From: CAZQHK01 sp964593455
Lineage (GTDB): Bacteria; Muiribacteriota; CAYSPT01
Length of the DNA: 64,000 nucleotides
Assembly (NCBI GenBank): GCA_964593455.1
Contig: CAZQHK010000025.1
Span: 5,323-69,322, forward strand
Reading direction: 5' to 3'
Positions 17,564-26,571 of this stretch are shown here, piece after piece. Each line of letters starts with the position of its first letter. Position 1 is the stretch's first letter. The translations under genes were made by a program, and so were the position numbers. A model generated the notes under the pieces. The model was not told the origin of the DNA, did not search any database, and saw only the letters and a list, made by a program, of their open reading frames with translations.

Positions 17564-18331
17564 CTATTCAACCAGAACTCGTTTCATACGGCTGAGACGC
17601 CCTCGAAGCCGTAAAACAGCCTTGGTGTGCAATTGAGATACTCGAGAATCTGACACCCCAAGGACTTTTCCTATCTCTTTTAACGTCAGCTCTTCATAAT
17701 AATAAAGAGTAATTACCAGTTTTTCGCGCTCAGAGAGTTTGTCGATGGCCTGGGCCAATATCTGTTTGACTTCTTCTTCCTCTACTTTGAGCTGCGGATT
17801 TTCAACCTCGGCATTCTCGATGAAATCCATCCGGCTGGTAGCGTTTTCACTTTCATAACAGACTTCATCAAGCGAAAGAAGAAGCGCGCCGCGGGTTTCG
17901 TTATAAAGCTTGTGAAGCATTTCCATATGAATACCCATGGCTGCTGCAATTTCTTCATCAGACGCCGCTCTTCCCAGCTTGTTTTCAAGCTCATTGTAGA
18001 TTTTTTCAAGCTGGCGGGCTTTTTGGCGCACTGATCGAGGCGTCCAATCAAGCATTCGCAACTCATCGAAGATAGCACCCCGTATCCTCGTCTGAGCATA
18101 GGTCTTAAATTTGACGTTCCTCGAAGGATCATACTTCTCAATGGCATCGATAAGCCCGAAAATACCGTACCCGACCAAATCCTCAAAATCAACATTAGAG
18201 GGAAGATTAACGGCAATTCGACCCGCTACATACTTAACAAAGGAAGCATATTTAAGAATCAGGTTATCCCGGATCTTTGGATCACCGGTTGATTTGTATT
18301 GGCGCCAAAAGTCTTCATCGGTTTCGAGCAA
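17564..18331 (-). CDS. RNA polymerase sigma factor, FliA/WhiG (sigma-28) type
   Basis: Group 3 sigma factor of 255 residues. Region 2 is clear (FEDLVGYGIFGLIDAIEKYDPSR followed by FKTYAQTRIRGAIFDELR and DWTPRSVR). Region 3 has EEIAAAMGIHMEML. Region 4 has LSEREKLVITLYYYEELTLKEIGKVLGVSDSRVSQLH. The start is TTG at 18331, because an in-frame TAA lies just upstream and no later start keeps region 1.2. Neighbours fapA and pth suggest an operon. Whether it serves motility or a WhiG-like developmental role is open. Confidence 0.93.
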   Translation of the reverse strand: MLETDEDFWRQYKSTGDPKIRDNLILKYASFVKYVAGRIAVNLPSNVDFEDLVGYGIFGLIDAIEKYDPSRNVKFKTYAQTRIRGAIFDELRMLDWTPRSVRQKARQLEKIYNELENKLGRAASDEEIAAAMGIHMEMLHKLYNETRGALLLSLDEVCYESENATSRMDFIENAEVENPQLKVEEEEVKQILAQAIDKLSEREKLVITLYYYEELTLKEIGKVLGVSDSRVSQLHTKAVLRLRGRLSRMKRVLVE

Positions 18332-18443
18332 GACTTAAACCCCCATAAATAATCAGTATTCTATAAGAAACACTTCTCCCAGATGGAAAACATGCGGAGT
18401 CAAGTATAAACTAATGTGTGCTAAAAAGCAACAGGGCACTGAA

Positions 18444-19022
18444 TCAATCCTGAAAATCAATCCCGTTATAGCGATTCATTGCCGCAACTACTCCACGGCG
18501 AACCATCATGGCCAAAGCTTCACCCGCTTTGGTGATAATCAGTTCGGCCTGTTCCTGTTCCCCGGGAGAGAAATCGTCAAGAACATACTCGCTTACCTCC
18601 CGTTCTCCCGGATGCCCGATACCAAGCCGTATTCTGGTAAAGGCTGAAGAGCCAAGCGCCGCAATAATCGATTCCACTCCTTTGTGCCCCCCCGAACCGC
18701 CGCTTTTCCTGATGACGATCTTGCCCAGTTGGAAATCAAGATCATCATGAACAACTACCAACCCATCAGGGAGGTCCACTGGAAACCGGCGCCTGGCCAA
18801 GGGGATGATCTCTCCGGTGCAATTCATATAGGTGAGAGGTTTAACGAGAGACACACGGCTGTCTTTTATTCTCCCTGATGTTGCTGCCCATTTTCCACCG
18901 GGAGGAAAAGGATCAAACCTTTCGCGCTTCCTGAACTCTTCAAGCACCTGAAAACCGAGGTTATGCCGATTATTGCAGTATTTTTGCCCCGGATTACCAA
19001 GGCCGATAATAAGCCAATCCAC
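18444..19022 (-). CDS. pth: Peptidyl-tRNA hydrolase
   Basis: Releases tRNA from prematurely dropped peptidyl-tRNAs. The 192-residue protein shows IIGLGNPGQKY, the catalytic-His segment NNRHNLGF, TYMNCTGE, VVHDDLDFQLGK and GGSGGHKGVESII. The start is GTG at 19022, 5 nt after the TPR lipoprotein stop, so it is probably cotranscribed with it. prs lies farther upstream on the same strand; a prs-pth linkage is common in bacteria. Confidence 0.96.
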   Translation of the reverse strand: MDWLIIGLGNPGQKYCNNRHNLGFQVLEEFRKRERFDPFPPGGKWAATSGRIKDSRVSLVKPLTYMNCTGEIIPLARRRFPVDLPDGLVVVHDDLDFQLGKIVIRKSGGSGGHKGVESIIAALGSSAFTRIRLGIGHPGEREVSEYVLDDFSPGEQEQAELIITKAGEALAMMVRRGVVAAMNRYNGIDFQD

Positions 19023-19027
19023 CTACG

Positions 19028-21727
19028 TCACCGTGTTTCATCAATACCGGGCAGGACTTCTCCAGTCATTTTACGAGAATGAACAGACCCGGCTTCTCCA
19101 GTCATTTCCACAGGTTCAAGGTTAGTGGTCTCTCCGGTCATTCTTTGATCATCTTCCACAAAATCTTCCAAACGTGACAGATCGCTCGGTTCCTCACTCA
19201 GTTTCATCTCGGCGATACGCTCTTCCAAAGCAGTAATCTTTTCGCCGGCTCGAACGAGACTCGGACTGGACTGATTCATGGTGACGAAACGTTGTAATAT
19301 AATCATAGCCTCCCTGGGTTTATCCAAACTTTCGTAGAATTCAACCAGATTAAACAATAGAGAACTGTTTCTTGGATTGAGCCGTACCGCTAATTCAAGA
19401 TATTTACCGGCTTCTTCTCTCTCCCCAATATCCCAATATATTTCGGCCAGCCGCTCCGTGGCGGCCAGATCATCCGGTTCCAGGAGGAGAACCTTTTTAA
19501 AAGAATCGGTGGCTTCTTCGATGCGCTCCAGGGTCAGGTAAAAGTTTCCCATGTTCAAGTAGATAGATGGATTCTCCGGAGAAAGAAGGGCCGACGCCTT
19601 GAACTCGGCCTCGGCTTCCTGGTTGAAACCGTGTTCCACAAATTTAAAAGCCAGCGCCAGATGGTTATCAGCCACCTGGAGCGGCGATAAGCCAGACAGC
19701 GGTTTCCCATCAGCGATCTGACGGATTCGCTGACCGGCCAAAGTGCCCCATTCTCCATAGAGGTCGGATTCCATTAATTCATTATACAAACCGGTTGCCA
19801 AATCAAGCCTATTAGACAGCTCATAAGCCTTTGCTAACGCAACTTTGCTCCCTTGATCGAGTTTTCCGCCCATATAATTTTTCTCTAAATACGTAACAGC
19901 CCGTTTCACAAAGCCCAACGATAGAAACGCTTTACCTACTCCATTCAGCCCCTGGATATTTTCTGGATCAGTGTTTAGTGCCCGGTAGAAACATATACCG
20001 GCTTCCCGGTTAAGCCGCCGGGAGAGATAAATTTCTCCACACGCGATAAGTGCCATCACATGGTTTGGATCAAGATCAAGCACCTCAATATACGTTGAAA
20101 GAGCTTCACCAAGTCGGCCACTTTTCTGACAGATATAGGCGTAATTATACAATGATCTGGCATCGGAAAAACCGGCGGTGGCGCCGCTGCCTTCTTCTAC
20201 CAGCATTCGGCGCGCTACTCTGGCATACCGTGTATCCGGTCCCAGCCGGAGAACGTTTTTCCATTCACGACGCGCCTCCGACGTCATTCCTTTCTGCCGA
20301 TATGCCAATGACAGGGAATAGTGGTAGAGAACATTATCAGGGTCAAGCTCAATAGCTTTACGCAGATTAACAATAGCCTCGTCATACCGCTGTTTTCTCG
20401 TCATTACCAGGGCGATATCATAGTAGACATTGGCATACCCGGGATCAAGTTCTTTGACCCGGTCCCAATACATCAGAGCCAGATCAAACTGTTTGCACCG
20501 GGCATAAACTATTCCGATATTTTCAAGAGCCCTCCTATTTCGAGGATTTCTGGCCAATACTTCTTCGAGAAAACGGATTGCTTCTGGATACCGCCCCCGG
20601 CCCGCGCTCAACTGCGCCAGTTTGAAATCAGCTTCCAGTGATTCCGAGGAACGTTGCCGGGCTTCCAGGTAACATTCAAAAGCCATTTCCTCTTGGTCAC
20701 TGGCAGCGTAGATATCACCCAGAAGCAGATGCGCATCAACCATACCCGGCCTGGCATCCAACACTTTCCCGAGTATATCCGCAGCTTCGGCCGGTGAGCC
20801 CGTTTTGAATTTGCTCTCGGCCAATAGCAGTAACTCTTCAGGCTGAAGATCAAGATTCAATGAGAGCACTTTCTCAAACAGGATATTGGCCCTGTCCCAC
20901 TCGGAGAGCTCGGCCAGTGTAACAGCCCGTTTGAGATACATACGGCCTCGAAGGTTTCCGCTCGTGTCCAAACGTTCTTTTAAATCTGCATTGTCGGGGT
21001 CCAGGAGTATTGCCCGCTTCCAGTGCATATCGGCTCGTTCGAGATTGCCCATGGAAAACTCAGCTTTCCCCAGCAATTCATAGATATCCGATGCATCCGG
21101 AGCAACTTTCCGGCACTTTTCAAGATACTGCAAAGCCGTTTCGATATTGTCTCTTTCTATCTCGACAATACCGGCTTGTTTCAAAGCCCGTTGATGCTCA
21201 GGTACAATTTTAAGGCAAATTTTATACGCTTCCAGGGCTTCTTCCAGATAACCCTGTACTTCCAGGCGGTGGCCACGAGCGTAATAGACATTAGCCATTC
21301 CCGAGTAGATGCTTTCGTTGAGAGGGTCGAGGTTGGATGCACGCTGATAATGCTTGAGCGCTGCTTTTTCATCACCACGCCGGGCCAGTACGGCCCCCTT
21401 TCCCACATGAGCCTGAGCCAGGTTTTGGCGAGCTTCGCTGAAATACGGATCACGAGAAAATGCTTTCTTGAAAGCCTCGATCGCCTTATCCAGTTTGCCC
21501 AGAGCCTGATACTGAAGGCCGGTATCGTTGAAGTCTTTTGCTTGCCGGTTTGGTTCGTATCCATGTTCCCGGCTATCGAATTCAGGTTGGGTCCGGACAA
21601 TTACAGACCCCGGTTTTTTCTCCACCGGGCGTCCTGACGGCCGTCGTCGGCTACAGCCTGGAAGAAACAGCGTCCAACAACAGATAATCGCCGGTACAAA
21701 CCTTGTAACGTATGTGCCCGTTCGCAC
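19028..21727 (-). CDS. Large TPR-repeat lipoprotein
   Basis: Signal peptide with lipobox LPGC (Cys25) followed by basic residues, then about twenty tetratricopeptide repeats through residue ~840 (for example AIEAFKKAFSRDPYFSEARQNL and AIVNLRKAIELDPDNVLYHYS). The C-terminal tail carries three 12-residue units each starting MTGE. It is probably a scaffold on the periplasmic side of a membrane. At 899 residues it lies between prs and pth, which is unusual company. The specific partner is unknown. Confidence 0.85.
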   Translation of the reverse strand: MRTGTYVTRFVPAIICCWTLFLPGCSRRRPSGRPVEKKPGSVIVRTQPEFDSREHGYEPNRQAKDFNDTGLQYQALGKLDKAIEAFKKAFSRDPYFSEARQNLAQAHVGKGAVLARRGDEKAALKHYQRASNLDPLNESIYSGMANVYYARGHRLEVQGYLEEALEAYKICLKIVPEHQRALKQAGIVEIERDNIETALQYLEKCRKVAPDASDIYELLGKAEFSMGNLERADMHWKRAILLDPDNADLKERLDTSGNLRGRMYLKRAVTLAELSEWDRANILFEKVLSLNLDLQPEELLLLAESKFKTGSPAEAADILGKVLDARPGMVDAHLLLGDIYAASDQEEMAFECYLEARQRSSESLEADFKLAQLSAGRGRYPEAIRFLEEVLARNPRNRRALENIGIVYARCKQFDLALMYWDRVKELDPGYANVYYDIALVMTRKQRYDEAIVNLRKAIELDPDNVLYHYSLSLAYRQKGMTSEARREWKNVLRLGPDTRYARVARRMLVEEGSGATAGFSDARSLYNYAYICQKSGRLGEALSTYIEVLDLDPNHVMALIACGEIYLSRRLNREAGICFYRALNTDPENIQGLNGVGKAFLSLGFVKRAVTYLEKNYMGGKLDQGSKVALAKAYELSNRLDLATGLYNELMESDLYGEWGTLAGQRIRQIADGKPLSGLSPLQVADNHLALAFKFVEHGFNQEAEAEFKASALLSPENPSIYLNMGNFYLTLERIEEATDSFKKVLLLEPDDLAATERLAEIYWDIGEREEAGKYLELAVRLNPRNSSLLFNLVEFYESLDKPREAMIILQRFVTMNQSSPSLVRAGEKITALEERIAEMKLSEEPSDLSRLEDFVEDDQRMTGETTNLEPVEMTGEAGSVHSRKMTGEVLPGIDETR

Positions 21728-21834
21728 CTACTTTTCCTCCCGAGGCGGCCTCCTGGCCGCGGCCAACATGTTCAACACACGTAGCAAAGAATTTCAAGCA
21801 CAGAGATCAAAACGAACCCGGCACTCGTTGTGTT

Positions 21835-22788
21835 TTATGTAAATAGTTCACTTACCGAAAGGTTCCGGTGGATACGATTGATGATCTCTCCCAGTAAAGG
21901 TGCTACTGACAATGTCTCAATTTTATCAGACTCCAACGCTTTGGGAATGAGTGGAATGGTGTTTGTCACTACTAGTTTTTCCATAGGAGAGTTGTTTATT
22001 TTCTGCAGTGCGGCTCCGGAAAGGACCGGATGGGTACAAGCTCCAAACACCCGATGCGACCCCTTATTTTTCAACGCCTTAGCCGCTTTCACGATGGTGC
22101 CGGCGGTGTCCACTATATCGTCAATCAATATCGCGTCTTTTCCTTCGATATCACCGATGACATTCATGACTTCCGCTTCGTTGGCCCGGGGGCGCCGCTT
22201 ATCGATAAACGCTAATGAAGCACCGATCTTCTGCGCAAAAAAACGGGCCCGTCCAACTCCACCGGCATCAGGAGATACGACTACCGGCTCTCTCAGGCCG
22301 AGTTGCAGGAAATATTCAGCCAGCAAAGGAATGGCCGAAGCCATATCCACGGGAATGTCAAAGAATCCCATAATCGCCCAGGTATGAAGATCAACCGTCA
22401 ATATACGATCGGCGCCGGCCTCTTTCATAATATTAGCCACGAGCTTGGCGGTGATGGGTTCCCGACCCTGGGTTTTCTTTTCCTGCCGGGCATACCCATA
22501 ATAGGGCACAACCAGAGTTATTCTATCGGCGGAAGCACGTTTGAGTGCATCACAGGTAATGAGAAGACTGACCAGGTTGTGGTTCACCGGACGCCCGGTC
22601 GGCTGCACAACGAAAACATCTGCTCCACGTACACTTTCATTAACCTGAACACAGACCTCGCCGTCCTGGAAGCAATTCACTTCCATATCTCCTTTGGCAA
22701 TTCCCAGATAACTGCAAATCTCATCGGCCAGCGCAGAGTGAGCGCCGCCGTCAAAAACTTTCAAATTCATTCCCTCAGACAACCCCAT
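21835..22788 (-). CDS. prs: Ribose-phosphate pyrophosphokinase
   Basis: Makes PRPP from ribose-5-phosphate and ATP. Landmarks are CFQDGEVCVQVNESVRG, VVPYYGYARQEKKTQGREPITAK, TVDLH, VVSPDAGGVGRAR and the PRPP-binding loop ILIDDIVDTAGTI. The loop after TVDLH reads TWAIMGFFDIPVD, where the usual Gln-Ile-Gln is missing. Length is 317 residues from the ATG at 22788. That ATG sits only 1 nt from AGGAGG; a TTG at 22782 or the Met at residue 7 (22770) could be the real start. Confidence 0.95.
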   Translation of the reverse strand: MGLSEGMNLKVFDGGAHSALADEICSYLGIAKGDMEVNCFQDGEVCVQVNESVRGADVFVVQPTGRPVNHNLVSLLITCDALKRASADRITLVVPYYGYARQEKKTQGREPITAKLVANIMKEAGADRILTVDLHTWAIMGFFDIPVDMASAIPLLAEYFLQLGLREPVVVSPDAGGVGRARFFAQKIGASLAFIDKRRPRANEAEVMNVIGDIEGKDAILIDDIVDTAGTIVKAAKALKNKGSHRVFGACTHPVLSGAALQKINNSPMEKLVVTNTIPLIPKALESDKIETLSVAPLLGEIINRIHRNLSVSELFT

Positions 22789-22872
22789 TCCTCCTCTCTA
22801 TATTTAAAGAGAACCTTTACTTTAACTTCTTATCTTCAGACTGGTTACACCATGAAACGGGAATAAATGAAG

Positions 22873-22944
22873 CTGGGGAGGTAGGATTCGAACCTACAAA
22901 TGACGGATCCAAAGTCCGCTGTGTTGCCATTTCACCACTCCCCA
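22873..22944 (-). tRNA. tRNA-Gln (anticodon UUG)
   Basis: The 72-nt cloverleaf has acceptor stem TGGGGAG/CTCCCCA and discriminator G. The anticodon loop CTTTGGA has TTG at 22912-22910, and the T-arm is TAGGTTCGAATCCTA. The 3' CCA is not encoded (GCT follows). It lies between spoVG and prs on the same strand. Confidence 0.97.
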
Positions 22945-22986
22945 GCGTATTTGATGGAAAGTGTAACTCAGAACGTAATATCCTGT

Positions 22987-23460
22987 TTAGAAAGGAGAAA
23001 ATTCAGTATCGTTCTCATCTTTAGCTGGTCCCGAGTTCATATCGCTTTTGGTATCAGAAGCGCTTTCAAAAGGAGAATCGTTCCCGGACTCGGGAATTGA
23101 CGCCGGTGGCTCTGCAATGGTATCCCCAGGAGGAGGTGAGGCCTCCGTGTTGGCACCACTGTTTTCCACTGGTTTATGGTCCTTTAAATCCGTTGAAAGT
23201 TCGCCGGGATACATCTCCTGGTACTTTGTCAGAACAGCTTTCTGAATCATTCGACGTCCCTCGGTTTTAATCGGATGAGCGGTATCTCTGAACTCACCGC
23301 TTGGCGTTTTTCTGCTCGGCATGGCTACAAATACGCCTTTATCACCCTCAATGATCTTCAGGTCATGCACGACGAAAATATCGTCAAAAGTGATAGAAAC
23401 AAAAGCTTTTAGCTTTCCCCCGCCTGTTACCTTCCTGATTCTCACGTCGGTAATTCTCAT
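22987..23460 (-). CDS. spoVG: SpoVG family regulatory RNA/DNA-binding protein with long acidic tail
   Basis: Residues 1-90 are a typical SpoVG core: MRITDVRIRKV, LKAFVSITFDDIFVVHDLKIIEG, FVAMPSRKTPSGEFRDTAHPI. After that comes a ~65-residue Ser/Pro/Asp/Glu-rich tail ending EFSPF. SpoVG proteins are small nucleic-acid-binding regulators of cell division, sporulation or virulence genes. Here it has its own promoter and is followed by the tRNA-Gln gene. The tail is longer than in Bacillus SpoVG. Confidence 0.93.
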   Translation of the reverse strand: MRITDVRIRKVTGGGKLKAFVSITFDDIFVVHDLKIIEGDKGVFVAMPSRKTPSGEFRDTAHPIKTEGRRMIQKAVLTKYQEMYPGELSTDLKDHKPVENSGANTEASPPPGDTIAEPPASIPESGNDSPFESASDTKSDMNSGPAKDENDTEFSPF

Positions 23461-23522
23461 ATTTGTACACCTACCTCGCTAGTTAAACCCCTGTCTTTAC
23501 AGGCTTTACATACTTTAGCAAT

Positions 23523-23551
23523 AGTATATAGTATTTATTACCACCCTTCAA
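23523..23551 (-). promoter_or_regulatory. Candidate sigma-70 promoter for spoVG
   Basis: Minus strand: TTGAAG (23551-23546), 17-nt spacer, TATACT (23528-23523). The leader before the ATG at 23460 is about 55 nt and contains a small CCTGTAAAGACAGG hairpin. Confidence 0.5.
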
Positions 23552-23568
23552 GGTGAATCTATTGACTG

Positions 23569-23877
23569 TTATCTGTCAGCGATATCAAATTCATCAATCA
23601 GTTTGGTCGTCTCCAGGAGGCTGATTATCTCTTTTGGTACTGAGCGAAGCTTGATGCCACCTTCCTGCTTTTTAGCCCGGGCGTCAAAAGCTGCTATTAT
23701 TCCCAGACCAGCACTTGAGATATAGCCTACTTGCTCTAAATCGAGCATGATGTAGTTGTTCCCTTTGCTCAGAATATCGAGAAGCAACTCTTTCAACTCA
23801 TACACCGCTTGTTCCGCAATATCACCCTCGATTTTTAACGTAACAACTTCATTTTGATTTTCCCTGGTAATATTCAC
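23569..23877 (-). CDS. STAS-domain anti-anti-sigma factor (RsbV/SpoIIAA type)
   Basis: The 102-residue single STAS domain carries the phosphorylation segment VGYISSAGLGIIAA, where Ser is the usual kinase target. Such proteins bind RsbW-type anti-sigma kinases when unphosphorylated. A candidate kinase partner is encoded at 27711-28163 in the same gene run. It starts 1 nt after panC, so it is cotranscribed with the pan genes. A second STAS protein is at 51.0 kb. Confidence 0.92.
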   Translation of the reverse strand: MNITRENQNEVVTLKIEGDIAEQAVYELKELLLDILSKGNNYIMLDLEQVGYISSAGLGIIAAFDARAKKQEGGIKLRSVPKEIISLLETTKLIDEFDIADR

Positions 23878-23878
23878 T

Positions 23879-24766
23879 CTACTCCCCTCCCGCCTGATGT
23901 TGCTCAGCGATTTTCAGATCGGCTTCCGATACCTGCATATTATCGATGAGCCTTGATTTTCCGACGTTTGCCGCGATGGCGAAAATAGTATTCAGCTCAA
24001 CCTGCTCCACCGGCCGCAGCTCTTCACCGTCAACTGCGGCAATATAATTCGGCTCCACTCCGGAGGTATCTAAAATATAGTTTCGCATACGTTCAATAAT
24101 AATACCAGTATTTTTTTCACCCTCACGCACTAACCTGGCAGCCAGCTTCAAAGAATTGCCAAGACAGAGAGCGGATTTGCGCTCCTTATCGTTGAGATAT
24201 CTGTTCCGAGAACTCATAGCCAGGCCGTCCCGTTCGCGGATGATGGGCATCCCGACTATAGTCACCGGTATGTCAAGATTCCGTGTCATTCTTTCTATAA
24301 TCATCAACTGTTGCCTGTCTTTCAGACCAAAATAGGCCTGGTCGGGAGCAACGATATTGAACAGTTTGCAGACGACTGTGGCTACACCATTAAAATGCCC
24401 GGGCCGGGAAGTTCCACAGAGGTGTTCCGTGAGCCCGGCCACCTGTACACTGGTGACAAACCCAGGTGGATACATAACAGAAGCCTGTGGAGTGAACACC
24501 AGGTCACATCCTCCTTGCCGAAGCAAGGTTTTGTCTGTATCCAAATCCCGGGGATAATCATTGAAATCTTCTTTTGGACCGAATTGGAGCTTATTAACGA
24601 AAATCGACACCACCACAAATCCGGTTTGCCGGCGCGCAGCCCTGACCAGGCTGATATGCCCTTCATGCAGAGAGCCCATGGTCGGAACAAAACCGATCAT
24701 TTTTCCTTCGCTGCGAGCTGCGGACACAGCTTTTCTGACTTCGACTATGTCACCGGTAATCTCCAT
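23879..24766 (-). CDS. panC: Pantothenate synthetase
   Basis: Joins pantoate and beta-alanine using ATP, in the coenzyme A pathway. Residues near 25-40 read GFVPTMGSLHEGHISLV (the HxGH nucleotide motif). Further along are GVATVVCKLFNIV, YFGLKDRQQL and ERDGLAMSSRNRYL. The 295-residue length is slightly above the usual 280. It lies 13 nt after panB. No panD was found in the window. Confidence 0.97.
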   Translation of the reverse strand: MEITGDIVEVRKAVSAARSEGKMIGFVPTMGSLHEGHISLVRAARRQTGFVVVSIFVNKLQFGPKEDFNDYPRDLDTDKTLLRQGGCDLVFTPQASVMYPPGFVTSVQVAGLTEHLCGTSRPGHFNGVATVVCKLFNIVAPDQAYFGLKDRQQLMIIERMTRNLDIPVTIVGMPIIRERDGLAMSSRNRYLNDKERKSALCLGNSLKLAARLVREGEKNTGIIIERMRNYILDTSGVEPNYIAAVDGEELRPVEQVELNTIFAIAANVGKSRLIDNMQVSEADLKIAEQHQAGGE

Positions 24767-24779
24767 TAATCACTCTCAA

Positions 24780-25637
24780 TTACTTTCTACCTTTGAGGTA
24801 CTTTTTTATCTGATTCCAAACTGTTTTGGAGAGGGTATAACTTTCCTTGGGCACCGGAAACTTCTCCTCACGCACGTCCCGGGCGTAGTGTTTCACTGCC
24901 TCATTGATACTGCTGCCAACCTCCGCGTAGCGGCGGACGAACTTTGGACAAGCAGTTTCGGTGAGACCGATTACATCATTGATTACCAGTATTTGGCCGT
25001 CGCAACAGGGACCTGCCCCGATCCCGATAGTAGGAACCAAAAGACGTTCCGAAATGGCCTGCGCCAACTGACGGGGAATCCCTTCCAGAACGACACTGAA
25101 TACTCCGGCGTCCTCCAACTTAAGCGCACTTTCATACAACTCCTTAGCCCCATGGAAGCCTTTTCCCTGGACACGATATCCACCCATTCGATGGACAGAC
25201 TGCGGAATCAACCCGATGTGCCCCATAACGGGGATTCCCGCCCGAACTATTTTCTCGGCAGTAACTGCATACTCACTTCCGCCTTCCAGCTTGACTGCCT
25301 GGGCTCCGCCCTCTTTGGCCAGCCGGCCGGCTGCTTCAACCGCCCGTTCATCCGATACCTGATAGGACATAAAGGGCATGTCGGCGACCACAAATGCCCG
25401 CTTGACACCGCGAACTACCGCAGCAGTGTGCCGAATCATATCCGCCATCTCCACCGGCAGAGTAGTCGTGTAGCCCAATACGCAATTTGCCAATGAATCT
25501 CCAACCAGGATCGAATCAACTCCTGCCTGATCAAGAATTCTGCCGGTTACCGCATCATACGCTGTCAGCATGACAATACGGCGGCCGGAGCGCTTGCAAG
25601 TGATAAAATCATTTACCGTAAATTTTTTTTCTTTCAC
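24780..25637 (-). CDS. panB: 3-methyl-2-oxobutanoate (ketopantoate) hydroxymethyltransferase
   Basis: Transfers a hydroxymethyl group from methylene-tetrahydrofolate to 2-oxoisovalerate, the first pantothenate step. Landmarks are MLTAYDAVTGRILDQAGVD, ILVGDSLANCVLGY, VVADMPFMSYQ, AVKLEGG, VMGHIGLIPQSVH and IGIGAGPCCDGQILV. The 285-residue protein runs in the order rapZ-panB-panC-STAS on the minus strand with short spacers. No defect is visible. Confidence 0.97.
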   Translation of the reverse strand: MKEKKFTVNDFITCKRSGRRIVMLTAYDAVTGRILDQAGVDSILVGDSLANCVLGYTTTLPVEMADMIRHTAAVVRGVKRAFVVADMPFMSYQVSDERAVEAAGRLAKEGGAQAVKLEGGSEYAVTAEKIVRAGIPVMGHIGLIPQSVHRMGGYRVQGKGFHGAKELYESALKLEDAGVFSVVLEGIPRQLAQAISERLLVPTIGIGAGPCCDGQILVINDVIGLTETACPKFVRRYAEVGSSINEAVKHYARDVREEKFPVPKESYTLSKTVWNQIKKYLKGRK

Positions 25638-25672
25638 TTCGTTTGGAACGCTCCCTCGCGCTTCTTTATTCC

Positions 25673-26545
25673 TTACTCTTCAAGATCCCTATGCCGCACA
25701 AATAGACGTATTTTTTGTTGTTTCAAATACTTTCTTAATTCCTCCACCACCGCTACCGAGCGATGGCGACCCCCGGTACATCCCACTCCAATTGAAAGGT
25801 GCACTTTTCCTTCCTGATGATATTGTGGAAGCAGTAAATTTAATAAATCCAACAGTTTATCGAGAAACTCTCCGGCAATCTCATTTTCGAGTACAAACTG
25901 TTTTACCTCAGGATCAGTACCCTTGAGGTCTTTTAATGATCCTTCATAATATGGATTAGGAAGAAACCGAATATCAAACAACAGATCCGCGTCGAGAGGA
26001 ATACCTTTTTTATAGCCGAACGAGGTAAGCACCACCGTCAGCTCCGTATCGCAGTCTTTCTCAAAGAAAAGATCTTTCATTTTCTCTTTAAGGTCGCGAA
26101 GTTTGAAACTCGAAGTGTCGATGACCCAGTCAGCCTGACTTCGAAACTCTTCCATGATCTTCGCTTCTTGGCGAATGTCAGATAACACGCTTCCTTCTGA
26201 AGTCAACGGATGGCGGCGACGAGTTTCTTTGAAACGATTAATTAATGTATCCTCGGTAGCGGTCAAAAACAAAACTTTATACCGACATCCCATCTCCCGC
26301 AAAGAATCAAGAGCGTTTTTCAGCTGTCCAAAAAAGAGAAGTCCCCTGATATCAACCACGATGCCGACACGACTGATTCGACCCTCCGTAGCCTGACAAA
26401 CTTCAACAAAATGAGGGATCAGGGACGGTGGGAGATTATCGACACAGCAATATCCAAAATCCTCAAGGACACCGGCCACAGAACTCTTACCGGCACCTGA
26501 AAGGCCCGAAATAATAAGTATTTCCAGAGACTTTTTCGGATGCAT
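25673..26545 (-). CDS. rapZ: RapZ family P-loop nucleotide-binding protein
   Basis: The 290-residue protein has a Walker A loop IISGLSGAGKSSVAG, the family segment GYCCVDNLPPSLIPHF, and the C-terminal IGVGCTGGRHRSVAVVEEL. Family members act as RNase adapters in E. coli (GlmS control) and as UDP-GlcNAc-sensing proteins with YvcK in Bacillus. Its usual Firmicutes neighbours whiA and yvcK are absent. Here it follows yaaR at 26 nt and precedes panB. Confidence 0.95.
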   Translation of the reverse strand: MHPKKSLEILIISGLSGAGKSSVAGVLEDFGYCCVDNLPPSLIPHFVEVCQATEGRISRVGIVVDIRGLLFFGQLKNALDSLREMGCRYKVLFLTATEDTLINRFKETRRRHPLTSEGSVLSDIRQEAKIMEEFRSQADWVIDTSSFKLRDLKEKMKDLFFEKDCDTELTVVLTSFGYKKGIPLDADLLFDIRFLPNPYYEGSLKDLKGTDPEVKQFVLENEIAGEFLDKLLDLLNLLLPQYHQEGKVHLSIGVGCTGGRHRSVAVVEELRKYLKQQKIRLFVRHRDLEE

Positions 26546-26571
26546 AAACGCTGGTACCTTTCCCGGATTTT

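Noticed and set aside
24561..25496. 311-codon plus-strand open frame opposite panC/panB
   Set aside because: Antisense to two full-length enzymes with intact motifs; no support of its own.
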